A stretch of DNA of 22,138 nt from Anaerolineales bacterium UBA6663 (lineage in GTDB: Bacteria > Chloroflexota > Anaerolineae > Anaerolineales > UBA6663): the NCBI GenBank assembly GCA_002455335.1, contig DKKP01000443.1:1-22138 (forward strand), read 5' to 3'. Numbering within the stretch: position 1 is the stretch's first letter; every line of letters starts with the position of its first letter. The position numbers and the translations under genes were made by a program. The notes under the pieces were generated by a model, which saw only the letters and a program-made list of their open reading frames with translations, had not been told where the DNA came from and searched no databases. Positions 1 through 8,401 of this stretch are shown piece by piece.

Positions 1-2
1 CG

Positions 3-863
3 CCGACCCCGACGCCGACGCCGACGAACACCAACACGCCTGTGCCGCCGGGCGGCCCGAGCGCGACGCCGACCGCGACGACGACCTTGACGCCCTCGGC
101 CACGCCGACCGACGTCTGCAACCCGCAGGCAGTCAGCGTGCTGGCCTCGACGATCACGTTCGTCGACAACCAGTACACGGCCTGGTCCGACGACACAGAC
201 ACCCTTGTCGTGCAGGTGACGCTGCGCAATTGCGCCAACCAGACGCTCAGCGGCCGCTCGGTCACGCTGGCTTCGTCACGCGGCGCAACCGACACGATCG
301 CCTACAGCGGCGAGGTCGCCGCGGGTGTCTACGAGTTCACGGTGCGCTCGACGTCGCTTGGCTCGAACATCGATCTGACCGCGACCACGATCCTGAGCCC
401 GTCGAACCCGGTGCCCGTGGCGATCACGACCACGACGCCCAAGGCCCAGTTCGTGTGCGTCTCGGGCTTCGCCGATATCGCCACAAACCCGCAGAGCGTC
501 CAGTTCCTGTTCTCGAACCCGCCCGACGTGTCGCAGAGCGCGCCGCAGCCGGCGATCGAGCGCTACCTGCGCGACCTGATCGTGACCTGGCCGGCGAACG
601 GCACGCGGTTGATGCAGACCATCAGCCTGCGCAACTCGGCCAACATCATCTGGTCGGCGACGTCGCCGTCGAGCCCGCTCAGCCTGGGGTTGGCGGATTG
701 GACCGGCACGTATCGAAACATCGCGCCGGGCACGATCCAGCCGATGCAGCTGCGCTTCAACTTCAACGTGGCAGGCACGGGCACGTATACCGTTCAGACC
801 GTCTGGGATAACGGCGCCGGCGGCGGCGCCTGCACAGCCGCGTCGGTCTCCGTGACGCCATAG
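3..863 (+). CDS. Thr-Pro-stalked surface protein, C-terminal part (5' end outside window)
   Basis: The reading frame is open to the left edge, so the gene starts upstream; the GTG at 42 is an internal Val codon, not a start. The visible part begins with a Thr-Pro-rich linker (about 3-119), followed by a Cys-containing secreted-type region. The stretch around LVVQVTLRN and SVTLASSRG resembles an invasin/Big_1-like Ig fold, where it would act as a surface spacer domain; this is a weak match by eye. Several Cys residues (in DVCNP, LRNCAN, FVCVSG, GGACTA) could form disulfides outside the cell. It ends 17 bp before the TadG-like gene and shares the Thr-Pro linker style of the TadE-like protein two genes on, so it is probably the first visible member of the same operon. 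Its missing N-terminus may also be TadE-like (inference). Coding confidence is high; the function is unknown. Confidence 0.8.
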   Translation, partial: PTPTPTPTNTNTPVPPGGPSATPTATTTLTPSATPTDVCNPQAVSVLASTITFVDNQYTAWSDDTDTLVVQVTLRNCANQTLSGRSVTLASSRGATDTIAYSGEVAAGVYEFTVRSTSLGSNIDLTATTILSPSNPVPVAITTTTPKAQFVCVSGFADIATNPQSVQFLFSNPPDVSQSAPQPAIERYLRDLIVTWPANGTRLMQTISLRNSANIIWSATSPSSPLSLGLADWTGTYRNIAPGTIQPMQLRFNFNVAGTGTYTVQTVWDNGAGGGACTAASVSVTP

Positions 864-880
864 CCGAGAGGATCGTATCG

Positions 881-2923
881 ATGGCACACCGTACAGGTTC
901 CCCGTTCGTACCCGGCAGCTCGATCGATCAGCTGTGGCGTCGGATCTCGCATGACGGCCGTCAACAGGGTCAGGCTGTCGTGATCATGGCCGGCGCGTCG
1001 TTCGTCCTCATCCTCCTCATGGGGTTGATGATCGACTTCGGCGTGCTGATCATCAACCAGGCCTATCTGCGGCGCGCTGTCGACTCGGCCGCGATCGCCG
1101 CAGCCACCCAGATCCGCGAAGGGCAGGATTTCGAGAAGGTGGGGCGGTTCGCCGTCGACTACATCCGCTTCAACCTCGACAAAGATCTCAGCCTCGTCGA
1201 GCGCGTGCAGGTCGACCAATGCCAGCCCGGCAGCGCCACCACGACCAATCGCTTCATTTTCGAACACACGGCGACCTCGACCATCGACGGTCCGGCGACC
1301 ACGGCCAATGACGCGATCTCGTCCAACCTTTGCGCCGGCAACGACATGATCCCGCGCAAGCAGCTCCGGGTCGAAGGCACGCTGACCGTGCGCTTCTTCT
1401 TCATGCCGATCATCGGCTTTCAGAGCACCGAGCTCAAGACCAACGCGGTTTCCGAGGCGGCCTCGATCGACCTGGTGCTGGTCTTCAACACCAACGAGCT
1501 CTTCGCCCAGACGACCGACCTTGGCTGCGGCATCGATCCGTTCACGGGAAACGACCGCTGCTACAACGCGGCCTTCGATCCCGACGCCGGGACGCACACC
1601 GACCCGGTCAGCGGCTCCACATACAACGGCTGCAACGCCACGGCGGGGCCTGAAGCCGGGAAGAGCCCCGAAGACAGCACGGGCAAGTGCCGGCCGCTCT
1701 GGGACGCCAAGCAGGCCGCCAAACGCCTGGTCGACACGATGTACAACGGCTACGATCGCGTCGCCGTGGTCGGTTACGACTTCCAGGCCACGATCCACTC
1801 CGGCCTGACAGCCAACCTTGGCCAGCGCGCCACGGCCTCGACCGACTCGACGGGTGTCTACGGCACGATCGACTCGCTGACGCTGCTCGACAGCGCCTCG
1901 GGCTCGTTGCTCGGCAACCCGGCGTTCAAGTTCAACCCGCTGAACGTCTTGTGCAACAGCAACAGCACAAACCCCATGATCCCGGCGGGCTGCCCGTCGA
2001 CGGCGCCGAACCCGGCCTACTCGACCTCGGGCCAGTGCATCGGTTGCGGCATCCGGGTGGCCGCGAACATCCTCAAGGCAAGCGGCCGCCCAGAGGCGCT
2101 GTGGGTGATCGTCTTCCTCTCGGACGGCGTGGTCAAGAACTCGGACGTCCCGGATATCTACACCGGCGCGACGGGTCTGGCGGCCTCGGGCCTCAACGTG
2201 AGCTTCCAAAACGGCTTTTGCCCGGGCAATCTTGGCTCAGGTATGTGGAACAAACCCGAGTGCCAGATGCCTGGCTACGATCAAAACAACGACGGTGACT
2301 ACACCGACACCTACACCGACGGCGCGTTCACGCCCCGCGAGTGGGAGGTCCGTAACCCGGATCTGCGGCTCTGTGGCCCCTACCACACGGCAGCGGATGG
2401 TGGACAAAGCCTTTGCCCCCCCGGCGCGTTGTGGGTCGGGGATAGCGGCATCGCGACAGCGGCCTCGGTATCGCCGGCGCCCAAGTCGCTGACCATCAAC
2501 GACGGCACAGGCACGGCCGTGTACGCGTACGACGCCGTCGACTACGCCAAAGACATGATCGATTTCGCCGCTCTGACGATCGCGTGCAACCCCGGCCAGG
2601 GCGCCTGCGCCGCAGGCGGCACGTGGCCGTGGAACGCGGCAAACGAATACAACAATTCCGAGCGCCAGATCGGCGGCAACATCGTCATCTACGCCATCGG
2701 CTTTGGTGAGGCCGTCGGCATCCCACCACGCATCGGCGAGAACGTGCTGCGCTATATGGCGGCCGTGGGCGACGACGGCGATCGCAACACCGACGCCTGC
2801 CGCGATCAGGCGGCTGCGCCGCTGAGCAGTTGCGGCAACTACTATTACGCCCCCGACGCCGGTTCACTCGGACCTGTGTTCGAGGATATTGCGTCGAAGC
2901 TGTACACGCGCCTGACGCGCTAG
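881..2923 (+). CDS. TadG-like pilus-assembly protein with vWA-like domain
   Basis: The 680-aa product has an N-terminal TadE/G-like segment: GQAVVIMAG near residue 31, then one hydrophobic helix (about 34-62), then [14 protein letters not shown], typical of Flp/Tad minor pseudopilins. TadG-family proteins are membrane-anchored with a large extracytoplasmic part. A vWA-like domain follows: a first strand at D197-LVLV, a long Cys- and Asn-rich insertion, and VIVFLSDG (D415). The family C-terminus is also present ([14 protein letters not shown]). The usual DxSxS metal motif reads N203-T-N205-E-L207, so the metal site looks lost. The ATG at 881 follows a GAGAGG-type ribosome site. The gene lies 17 bp after its upstream neighbour and 19 bp before the TadE-like gene, so the three are probably co-transcribed. 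The family call is firm; the exact role (pilus, adhesin or other surface structure) is not known. Confidence 0.85.
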   Translation: MAHRTGSPFVPGSSIDQLWRRISHDGRQQGQAVVIMAGASFVLILLMGLMIDFGVLIINQAYLRRAVDSAAIAAATQIREGQDFEKVGRFAVDYIRFNLDKDLSLVERVQVDQCQPGSATTTNRFIFEHTATSTIDGPATTANDAISSNLCAGNDMIPRKQLRVEGTLTVRFFFMPIIGFQSTELKTNAVSEAASIDLVLVFNTNELFAQTTDLGCGIDPFTGNDRCYNAAFDPDAGTHTDPVSGSTYNGCNATAGPEAGKSPEDSTGKCRPLWDAKQAAKRLVDTMYNGYDRVAVVGYDFQATIHSGLTANLGQRATASTDSTGVYGTIDSLTLLDSASGSLLGNPAFKFNPLNVLCNSNSTNPMIPAGCPSTAPNPAYSTSGQCIGCGIRVAANILKASGRPEALWVIVFLSDGVVKNSDVPDIYTGATGLAASGLNVSFQNGFCPGNLGSGMWNKPECQMPGYDQNNDGDYTDTYTDGAFTPREWEVRNPDLRLCGPYHTAADGGQSLCPPGALWVGDSGIATAASVSPAPKSLTINDGTGTAVYAYDAVDYAKDMIDFAALTIACNPGQGACAAGGTWPWNAANEYNNSERQIGGNIVIYAIGFGEAVGIPPRIGENVLRYMAAVGDDGDRNTDACRDQAAAPLSSCGNYYYAPDAGSLGPVFEDIASKLYTRLTR

Positions 2924-2942
2924 GCAGAGAAAGGCACCACCG

Positions 2943-5186
2943 ATGTCATTCCACCGATTGCGCGACGCCAAGATCAAGGGCCAGGGCCTGCTCGAGTTCG
3001 CCCTGATCACGCCGCTGTTGCTGGCGCTGATCTTCGGCATCATCGAATTCTCGCGAATCTTCGCGGCCTGGCTGGCTGTTCAAAACGCGGCCCGCTATGG
3101 CGTGCGTTATGCCATCACGGGCGGCTTCCGCGACGATAATGTCCAGGCCAACCGCGATTACTGCTATGAGGCGCTTCAGTTCTATCTGAGCCACGACGCC
3201 GATGCCATCGGGCCGGGTACAGGCCTTGTGCCCAATGCCAGCGAAGACACCGCCTACAACGCCGTGATCGGCGCCAATGACGAGGCCTACGACTGCGAGA
3301 TCCCGCGGGCCGTCACGGATGGCGAGGACAAGACCTCGGCGCTGCAGAACTACGCCCGCCTGCGCTCGATCTATGATGAGACGCTGGCCGGTGCGCTTGT
3401 CACCCAGACCCAGCTGACCGACACCATCTCGGGCACGCTCGTCACTGGCCTGGCCGGCGCGCTGGTCAACGCCGACATCAACGTCAGCAAAGACTATCGG
3501 GCATCGCTGAGTTCGCCTGCCGTGGGCACTTACACCGTGCAGCCCGGCCTGTACGGCGACCCGTCTTCGCCAGGCTATCTCGACATCACGATCTGCAATT
3601 CGGCCAGCGAGTACGACGAGACCCTTGTCTACCCGCCGTCGGATCAAACCCCGGGCGATGGGCCGGATGCGTATCCCCGCCGCTGTCTGCACCGCACCAC
3701 GGCCGGCACAGCCGTGTACATGGATCACCCGGGCGACCCGGGCCAATCGGTCGTGGTCGAGGTGACGTATCAACACCCGATCATCACGCCGTTCCTCAAC
3801 GCCGTCTGGCCCAAGATCCGGCTGACCGCGCGCCGCGAGGGCGTGGTCGAGTCGTTCCGCAAGTCGCGTGAGGTGGTGCTGCCCGGCGGCCCGAACGCCT
3901 GCCCGAACTGCGTCTTTGTCCCGCCGACTTCGACCAAGACCTCGACGCCGACGCCGACCGAGACCGCGACGGAGACCCTGACGCCAACGCCCAGCCACAC
4001 GCCGACCATCACGCCGACCCCGACGCCGTTCCCGTGCGCGGGCGATGGCGTGATCTATGAGGCCTTTGGCGGCACGGCCTTCGGCGCCGCGATCAGCGGC
4101 ACCTCGGTCACGAACCTGACGAGTCACGCCTCGTTCCCGAACTCGCCCGTGCTGCGGACCAGCTTCTCGTCGGCCGCAGCCCCGACTAACCGCGACGACA
4201 ACTTCGGCGGTCGGCTGCGCGCGATCCTGTGCGTGCCGATGCCCGGCCAGCACACCTTCTGGATCGCGTCTGACGACAGTAGCTCGTTCCGGATGTCGAG
4301 TTACCTTGGGACAGACCTGGCCAGCATCCGCTCGAACGCCTATGTGAGCGCGCTGAGCCTGAGCGAGTACGCCTCGGTCTCTGGCTATACAAACGTCAAC
4401 GAGTGGAACAAGTACGGCTCACAGCAATCCTCGGCGCTGACCCTGCAGGCCGGGTATTACTACATCGAAGCGCTCTACAAGGAGGGCACGGGCGACGATA
4501 ACCTCTCGTTGGGCTGGCGCATGCCCTCGGAGAGCTTCTCGTACCCGAGCGCCGTGATCCCGCAGACCTACCTGTACCTGATCAACGGCTTCCCGACCGC
4601 CACGCCGACGGCCACGGCGACCCCGACGCGCACGCCGACGTGGACGCGCACGCCGACCAACACGCCAACGATCACGCGGACCCCGACGATCACGCGCACA
4701 CCGACCATCACGCTCACGCCGTCGCTGACACCCACGCGCACGATCACGCCGACGCCATCGCGCACGCCCACGCGCACGCTGACGCCGACGATCACGAACA
4801 CGCCGACCCGCACGGCGACCCGCACCGTGACGCCGACGCGCACGATCACGTTGACGCCGTCAAACACGCCCACGCGCACGATCACGCCGACGCCGACGCG
4901 CACTTTCACGGCGACTGCGACGTTCACGCCTTCGCGTACGCCGACGATCACGTTCACGCCGTCGCGCACGCCGACGCGCACGGTCACCCCGACCTCGACG
5001 TTCACGCCGACTCGGACAGTGACGCGGACGCCAACAGCGACGCAGAACATCACAAACACGCCGACGCGGACGGCCACGCCGTCACGCACGCCGACCGTGA
5101 CGCCGCAGATCTGCCCGTACCCGGATGGCTCGCCGGCCGCCACCCTGTACTGCACCGGCGGCTATCTGAACACGCCGTCGCCGTAG
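2943..5186 (+). CDS. TadE-like protein with PA14-like domain and Thr-Pro stalk
   Basis: The 747-aa product starts with a classic TadE signature: [19 protein letters not shown] (residues 13-31), one transmembrane helix carrying the prepilin-like Glu, then [21 protein letters not shown] secreted region reaches about residue 326. Next come a short Thr-Pro linker (327-364), a PA14-like beta domain (about 365-548, with [17 protein letters not shown] and the glycine-rich GDDNLSLGW), a 171-residue Thr-Pro stalk (551-721) and a short Cys-containing tail. PA14 domains commonly bind carbohydrate in adhesins and glycosidases, so a glycan-binding tip is plausible (inference). The stalk is low-complexity DNA (4593-5105). 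The start has AGAAAGG 9 nt upstream. It is the last gene of the tad-like operon and a strong hairpin follows at 5198-5232. Family and coding confidence are high; the ligand is unknown. Confidence 0.87.
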   Translation: MSFHRLRDAKIKGQGLLEFALITPLLLALIFGIIEFSRIFAAWLAVQNAARYGVRYAITGGFRDDNVQANRDYCYEALQFYLSHDADAIGPGTGLVPNASEDTAYNAVIGANDEAYDCEIPRAVTDGEDKTSALQNYARLRSIYDETLAGALVTQTQLTDTISGTLVTGLAGALVNADINVSKDYRASLSSPAVGTYTVQPGLYGDPSSPGYLDITICNSASEYDETLVYPPSDQTPGDGPDAYPRRCLHRTTAGTAVYMDHPGDPGQSVVVEVTYQHPIITPFLNAVWPKIRLTARREGVVESFRKSREVVLPGGPNACPNCVFVPPTSTKTSTPTPTETATETLTPTPSHTPTITPTPTPFPCAGDGVIYEAFGGTAFGAAISGTSVTNLTSHASFPNSPVLRTSFSSAAAPTNRDDNFGGRLRAILCVPMPGQHTFWIASDDSSSFRMSSYLGTDLASIRSNAYVSALSLSEYASVSGYTNVNEWNKYGSQQSSALTLQAGYYYIEALYKEGTGDDNLSLGWRMPSESFSYPSAVIPQTYLYLINGFPTATPTATATPTRTPTWTRTPTNTPTITRTPTITRTPTITLTPSLTPTRTITPTPSRTPTRTLTPTITNTPTRTATRTVTPTRTITLTPSNTPTRTITPTPTRTFTATATFTPSRTPTITFTPSRTPTRTVTPTSTFTPTRTVTRTPTATQNITNTPTRTATPSRTPTVTPQICPYPDGSPAATLYCTGGYLNTPSP
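4593..5105 (+). repeat. Low-complexity Thr-Pro (TPTxT) coding repeat
   Basis: This is an imperfect tandem repeat inside the TadE-like gene with units like ACGCCGACG and ACGATCACG, encoding TPT, RTPT and TIT-type pentads. It is a probable extended, possibly O-glycosylated stalk. Other frames are open across it, which creates spurious His/Asp-rich and Val/Gly-rich ORFs. A shorter version lies at 3921-4034 in the same gene, and another at about 3-119 in the first gene. Confidence 0.9.
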
Positions 5187-5197
5187 CTCTCACACCT

Positions 5198-5240
5198 CCC
5201 GAGCCCGACCTGAACGCCAGGTCGGGCTCGGGCCGTTTTC
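5198..5240 (+). terminator. Perfect 15-bp hairpin after the tad-like operon
   Basis: Arms 5198-5212 (CCCGAGCCCGACCTG) and 5218-5232 (CAGGTCGGGCTCGGG) pair perfectly around the 5-nt loop AACGC. The tail CCGTTTTC has only a short T run. It sits 11 bp after the stop of the TadE-like gene and 11 bp before the kinase start. It is most likely an intrinsic terminator for the surface operon, or an attenuator letting some read-through into the kinase. Confidence 0.8.
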
Positions 5241-5243
5241 GAC

Positions 5244-7424
5244 ATGCGCACACTGAGCGCACAACTCGCCCACGGCATCCGCTCGAACACCTGGCCCCTG
5301 TGGGCGCTCGTGGCAACCGGATCGATGGTCGGGCTCGGTACGGCCGGGTTCGGTCGTCTCCTCATCTTTCCCGGCACAACCCTGGCGTTCGCCCTGGCTG
5401 CCTATCTGCTCCTGCGTGCCCCTTCGACCGGACTGTCCTCCTCCGGCCGCAGGATGTGGGCGGCCGCGGCCCTTTCGGCGGCCGTGGCTGAATTGCTCTG
5501 GCTCATCCAACCCATGGCTCAAAGCCCAGCTGTGACTCTGGCCGATGTGCTGGCATTGAGCGCCGTGCTCCTGGCCGAGGGCGGCCTGATCCGGCAAAGC
5601 TGGGGGCCGGGTGAGCGCTTTGGCCGCCTCCGCACGATCCTGGATGTGGTGGTGCTGGCGGGTGTCGGTGTGACGTTGGGGTGGCGGGCGCTGCTGGCTC
5701 CCTTGTGGGTTGGCCTTGCTACGGCTCCGGGGCTGACGCTCTGGCTTGTGGCCACGGCCACACTGGCCCTGACCTTGCTGGTCAGCCTGCTTGTCGCCGG
5801 CGTCCTCCAGGCCGGCCGGCCCCGGGCGCTGGGCTGGGCGGCCCCCGCGCTTCTCCTGTTGGCAATCGCCGATCTCGGACTGACCGTGGTCGATCAGCGT
5901 GCCCCCATCGCAGCCGCCGACCTGGCGCTGCTACGCTGGGGCTCAGCCGCGTTCTTTGTGCTCGAGGCATTACATTCGACGTTCGCGCCGCTCCGTGGCC
6001 TTGTGCTGCCTGTCACGGTGCGGCGGACGATCGTCGCCCTCGTCCGTCGCTATGCGCCGCTTGTGGCTGTGCTGACGCTTCTGGGCTTTGTGATCGTCGC
6101 CTGGCGTGCCAGCGGCCAACCCGATCTCGCAAGCGTGACAGTCGCCTGCGCCCTGGCGCTCGTCTTCGTTGCACGCCAGGGCGTTGCAGCCGGTGAGCAC
6201 GATCTGCGAGGCTATGCCCAGCTTGTGGAAGGCGCCGGCGACCCGGCGTTTATCTGCGACCTGAACGGACGGATCCGACTCGCGAACCCGGCGCTGATGC
6301 GCGCGCTTGGGCTGCACGATCTGCAGCACGTGGTCGGTAGTTCGCTGTTCGACTGGATCCAACGCGCCGGCCGCCCGCTGACGTTGGCCCGGCCGATCGG
6401 CGGCTTTACGCCCCTTGTGCTCGAGGCCGGTTGGAGCGGCGAAGTCAGGCTACAGCGGCGCGTTGAACGCCCAGGCGACGAAGCGACTAGCGACTTCTCA
6501 TTGATTCTGCGACCGATCGACGCCGATCCGCCGTTGTTGGCCGGCACGGCGCACGACCTTGCGCCGCAGAAGCGGCAGCAGGCCGAGCTTCAATCGGCCG
6601 TAACCCGCGCTGCCACGGCCCAGGCCGAGCTGGCGGCGCTCAACCGCGATCTCGAGCGACGGGTTGTCGAGAAGACCCGGGTGTTGAGCGAGGCGCTCGA
6701 TCAACTTGCGGCCCAGAACGCACAGCTGCAGAAACTCGACGAGTTGAAGTCCGATTTCGTCTCGCTTGTCTCACACGAACTGCGCGCGCCGTTGACCAAC
6801 CTCAACGGCGGGCTTGAACTCGTTCTGGCACGCGGCCAACTGGCGCCGACGACACGCGATCATCTGGCGCTGGTTCAGGCCGAGGTCCGCCGGCTGACCG
6901 GCTTTGTCGAGACCATCCTCGATCTCTCGGCGCTCGAGGCCGGTAGGCTGCGCCTCAACCCGGCGCCGCTTGACCTCGCGGATGTGGCAGCGCGCGTTCG
7001 CCATGCTTTCGCCGGGCAGCCGGCAGCCGACCGACTCCGGCTTGCGCTCGACCCCGGGCTGCCGGCTGTGCTGGCCGACGACCGTGCCCTGGCCAGCGTG
7101 TTCTTTCATTTGATCGACAACGCGCAGAAGTACGCGCCGACTGGCGCGATCACGGTGAGCGCTGCACTGCACGCGTCGGGCCGGGTGCGGGTCATCGTTC
7201 GCGATGAAGGTCCGGGCATCCCGCACGAGCAACGAGCAACGGCGTTCGAGCGCTTCCAGCGACTGCATAACGCGGACGACAGGGTCGTGTATGGCCACGG
7301 GCTCGGTTTGTACATGGTGCGTCAACTGTTGAGGGCGCAGGGCAGCGACATCGCGCTGGCTCCGGAAGAGGCCGGGGCAGCCTTCGAGTTCGAGCTGCCG
7401 ATCGCGGAGGTCTGCGATGACTGA
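5244..7424 (+). CDS. Membrane-bound PAS-domain sensor histidine kinase
   Basis: The 726-aa product is a sensor kinase that should autophosphorylate on His and pass the phosphate to the adjacent regulator. About eight hydrophobic segments lie within residues 17-310 (a polytopic sensor region of no family I recognise). A PAS domain follows (about 324-430, starting YAQLVEGAGDPAFICD), then a coiled coil (about 448-505). The HisKA box is SHELRAPLTN with H511. The ATPase domain has the N box around N626, the G1 box DEGPGIP from D654 and the G2 box GHGLGLYMV from G684. All catalytic boxes are intact. The ATG at 5244 lies 11 bp after the hairpin and has no clear ribosome site. It is kept because the first membrane segment begins at residue 17; the next ATG (5325) would cut into it. 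It overlaps the response-regulator gene by 8 bp, so the two are translationally coupled. The signal sensed is unknown. Confidence 0.92.
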   Translation: MRTLSAQLAHGIRSNTWPLWALVATGSMVGLGTAGFGRLLIFPGTTLAFALAAYLLLRAPSTGLSSSGRRMWAAAALSAAVAELLWLIQPMAQSPAVTLADVLALSAVLLAEGGLIRQSWGPGERFGRLRTILDVVVLAGVGVTLGWRALLAPLWVGLATAPGLTLWLVATATLALTLLVSLLVAGVLQAGRPRALGWAAPALLLLAIADLGLTVVDQRAPIAAADLALLRWGSAAFFVLEALHSTFAPLRGLVLPVTVRRTIVALVRRYAPLVAVLTLLGFVIVAWRASGQPDLASVTVACALALVFVARQGVAAGEHDLRGYAQLVEGAGDPAFICDLNGRIRLANPALMRALGLHDLQHVVGSSLFDWIQRAGRPLTLARPIGGFTPLVLEAGWSGEVRLQRRVERPGDEATSDFSLILRPIDADPPLLAGTAHDLAPQKRQQAELQSAVTRAATAQAELAALNRDLERRVVEKTRVLSEALDQLAAQNAQLQKLDELKSDFVSLVSHELRAPLTNLNGGLELVLARGQLAPTTRDHLALVQAEVRRLTGFVETILDLSALEAGRLRLNPAPLDLADVAARVRHAFAGQPAADRLRLALDPGLPAVLADDRALASVFFHLIDNAQKYAPTGAITVSAALHASGRVRVIVRDEGPGIPHEQRATAFERFQRLHNADDRVVYGHGLGLYMVRQLLRAQGSDIALAPEEAGAAFEFELPIAEVCDD

Positions 7425-8112
7425 AACCATCCTGCTTGTCGATGACGACCCAACGTTGCGTCGGCTGCTGGGCGACTACCTGCGGGCCGAATCGTTTGTC
7501 GTCGATCAGGCCGCGAGCGGACAGGAAGCCCTGCGCCAGGCGTATCAACAACGCCCGGCCCTGGTGGTCATGGATGTCATGATGCCCGGCATGGACGGCT
7601 TCGAGGCCAGCGCTCGGCTGCGCGAACTGACCGATGTGCCGATCATCCTGCTCACCGCAAAAAATGACGAGGCCGATAAGCTGCGCGGCTTCCGCGTCGG
7701 CGTCGATGATTACGTGACCAAGCCCTTCAGCTTCGCCGAGCTGACCGCGCGGATCCGCGCGATCCTGGCGCGTGCGCGGCCCGCAACGCCGACCGAGGCG
7801 CGTGTGCATCGCCTCGGCGCCGTCGAGGTGGATCGCGATCGGCGGGTCGTTCAGCGCGCCGGCCAACCTGTAGCCCTGACCGCCACCGAATTCCGATTGC
7901 TCGAGACTCTCCTGGCCCGTGCCGGACAGGCCGTGTCTGAAGCCGAGTTGACGCGCGAGGTATGGGGCGATTACAAAACGGCCGAGACCGGCGGTGTCAG
8001 GCGTTACGTCTGGCTGCTGCGCCAAAAGCTCGAGGAGGATCCAACCCGTCCGGCGCTGATCTGCACCGTGCGTGGCTACGGCTACCGCCTCGACGGGCTC
8101 CAAAACAATTGA
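7417..8112 (+). CDS. OmpR/PhoB-family response regulator
   Basis: The 231-aa product has a receiver domain (1-120) with the acidic pocket D9-D10-D11, phospho-acceptor D53 (VVMDVMMPG), T80 and K102 (VTKPF). A winged-helix DNA-binding domain (about 150-228) follows, with ALTATEFRLLETLL, the recognition region VRRYVWLLRQKL and the wing GYGYRL. It should be phosphorylated by the kinase encoded just upstream and act as a transcription factor. A good ribosome site, GGAGG at 7406-7410, lies 6 nt before the ATG, inside the end of the kinase gene. The length is normal for the family. Its target genes cannot be told from the sequence; the neighbouring tad-like operon is one candidate. Confidence 0.95.
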   Translation: MTETILLVDDDPTLRRLLGDYLRAESFVVDQAASGQEALRQAYQQRPALVVMDVMMPGMDGFEASARLRELTDVPIILLTAKNDEADKLRGFRVGVDDYVTKPFSFAELTARIRAILARARPATPTEARVHRLGAVEVDRDRRVVQRAGQPVALTATEFRLLETLLARAGQAVSEAELTREVWGDYKTAETGGVRRYVWLLRQKLEEDPTRPALICTVRGYGYRLDGLQNN

Positions 8113-8211
8113 TCTAGTTCGTGCTCAAAGAGGTGCGCTTGGGGGCCGGGTCCTCGTTTCGATCCTCAGACGCACTGCGTGTGCAAGCACGCGTTGTCAG
8201 CGTCGTTTTGC

Positions 8212-8300
8212 CGCGAATTTCACGAATTGCGCGAATTGGGCTAAACAACGGCGCGCCGGCTGTGAGGGTCTCTATTCGCGTCATTCGCGGCCTGAATCCG
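8212..8300. repeat. Dispersed 9-bp-period repeat, inverted pair
   Basis: The plus strand has three head-to-tail units at 8212-8238: CGCGAATTT, CACGAATTG, CGCGAATTG. The minus strand has units CGCGAATGA (8281-8289) and CGCGAATAG (8272-8280), preceded on that strand by CCACGGATT. Related copies occur at 17939-17958 and 19147-19165, all intergenic. The consensus is about CRCGAATTN. Confidence 0.6.
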
Positions 8301-8312
8301 TGGCTGACAACG

Positions 8313-8333
8313 CCGGTTGCTTGCAGCAACCGG
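8313..8333 (+). terminator. 9-bp hairpin upstream of prfA (weak terminator candidate)
   Basis: CCGGTTGCT (8313-8321) pairs perfectly with AGCAACCGG (8325-8333) around the loop TGC. No T run follows, so termination is uncertain. It could mark the 3' end of the kinase/regulator transcript. Confidence 0.4.
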
Positions 8334-8387
8334 ATGCCCGTGCACACCCGCGCAACACACGCCCCCCGAGTAAGCGCTGCCACACGC

Positions 8388-8393
8388 TATAAT
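8388..8393 (+). promoter_or_regulatory. -10 box TATAAT of prfA (likely leaderless)
   Basis: A perfect TATAAT ends 8 nt before the prfA ATG. With normal -10 to start-site spacing, transcription would begin at or within a base or two of the start codon. No good -35 hexamer is visible 16-19 bp upstream. Confidence 0.6.
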
Positions 8394-8401
8394 CAAATGT
8401 T

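Larger units (their letters stand above)
8113..8401. other. Non-coding gap between regulator and prfA
   Basis: This 289-bp gap holds no convincing gene; short ORFs crossing it lack family-like content and a ribosome site. It carries a 9-bp-period repeat in both orientations (8212-8238 and 8272-8300), a hairpin (8313-8333) and the -10 box of prfA (8388-8393). Confidence 0.7.

Noticed and set aside
794..2209. 471-aa minus-strand ORF opposite the TadG-like gene
   Set aside because: Arg/Val/Asp/Gly-rich composition with no family signature, typical of antisense frames in GC-rich DNA.
2946..4253. 435-aa minus-strand ORF opposite the TadE-like gene
   Set aside because: Antisense shadow, Arg- and Gly-rich, no motifs; the plus-strand TadE/PA14 signature is clear.
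4593..5105. CRISPR-like or satellite tandem array
   Set aside because: The repeats are codon-phased, variable and without unique spacers; they encode a continuous Thr-Pro stalk in frame with TadE and PA14 regions.
4568..5155. 195-aa Val/Gly/Arg repeat ORF on the minus strand
   Set aside because: Antisense shadow of the same repeat; all frames stay open because the units lack stop codons.
4640..5491. 283-aa His/Asp-rich ORF (AHADAHAH type), which looks like a metal-binding protein
   Set aside because: It is a +1 shadow of the Thr-Pro repeat; ACGCCG units read in another frame give His/Ala/Asp. It runs through the terminator and into the kinase gene.
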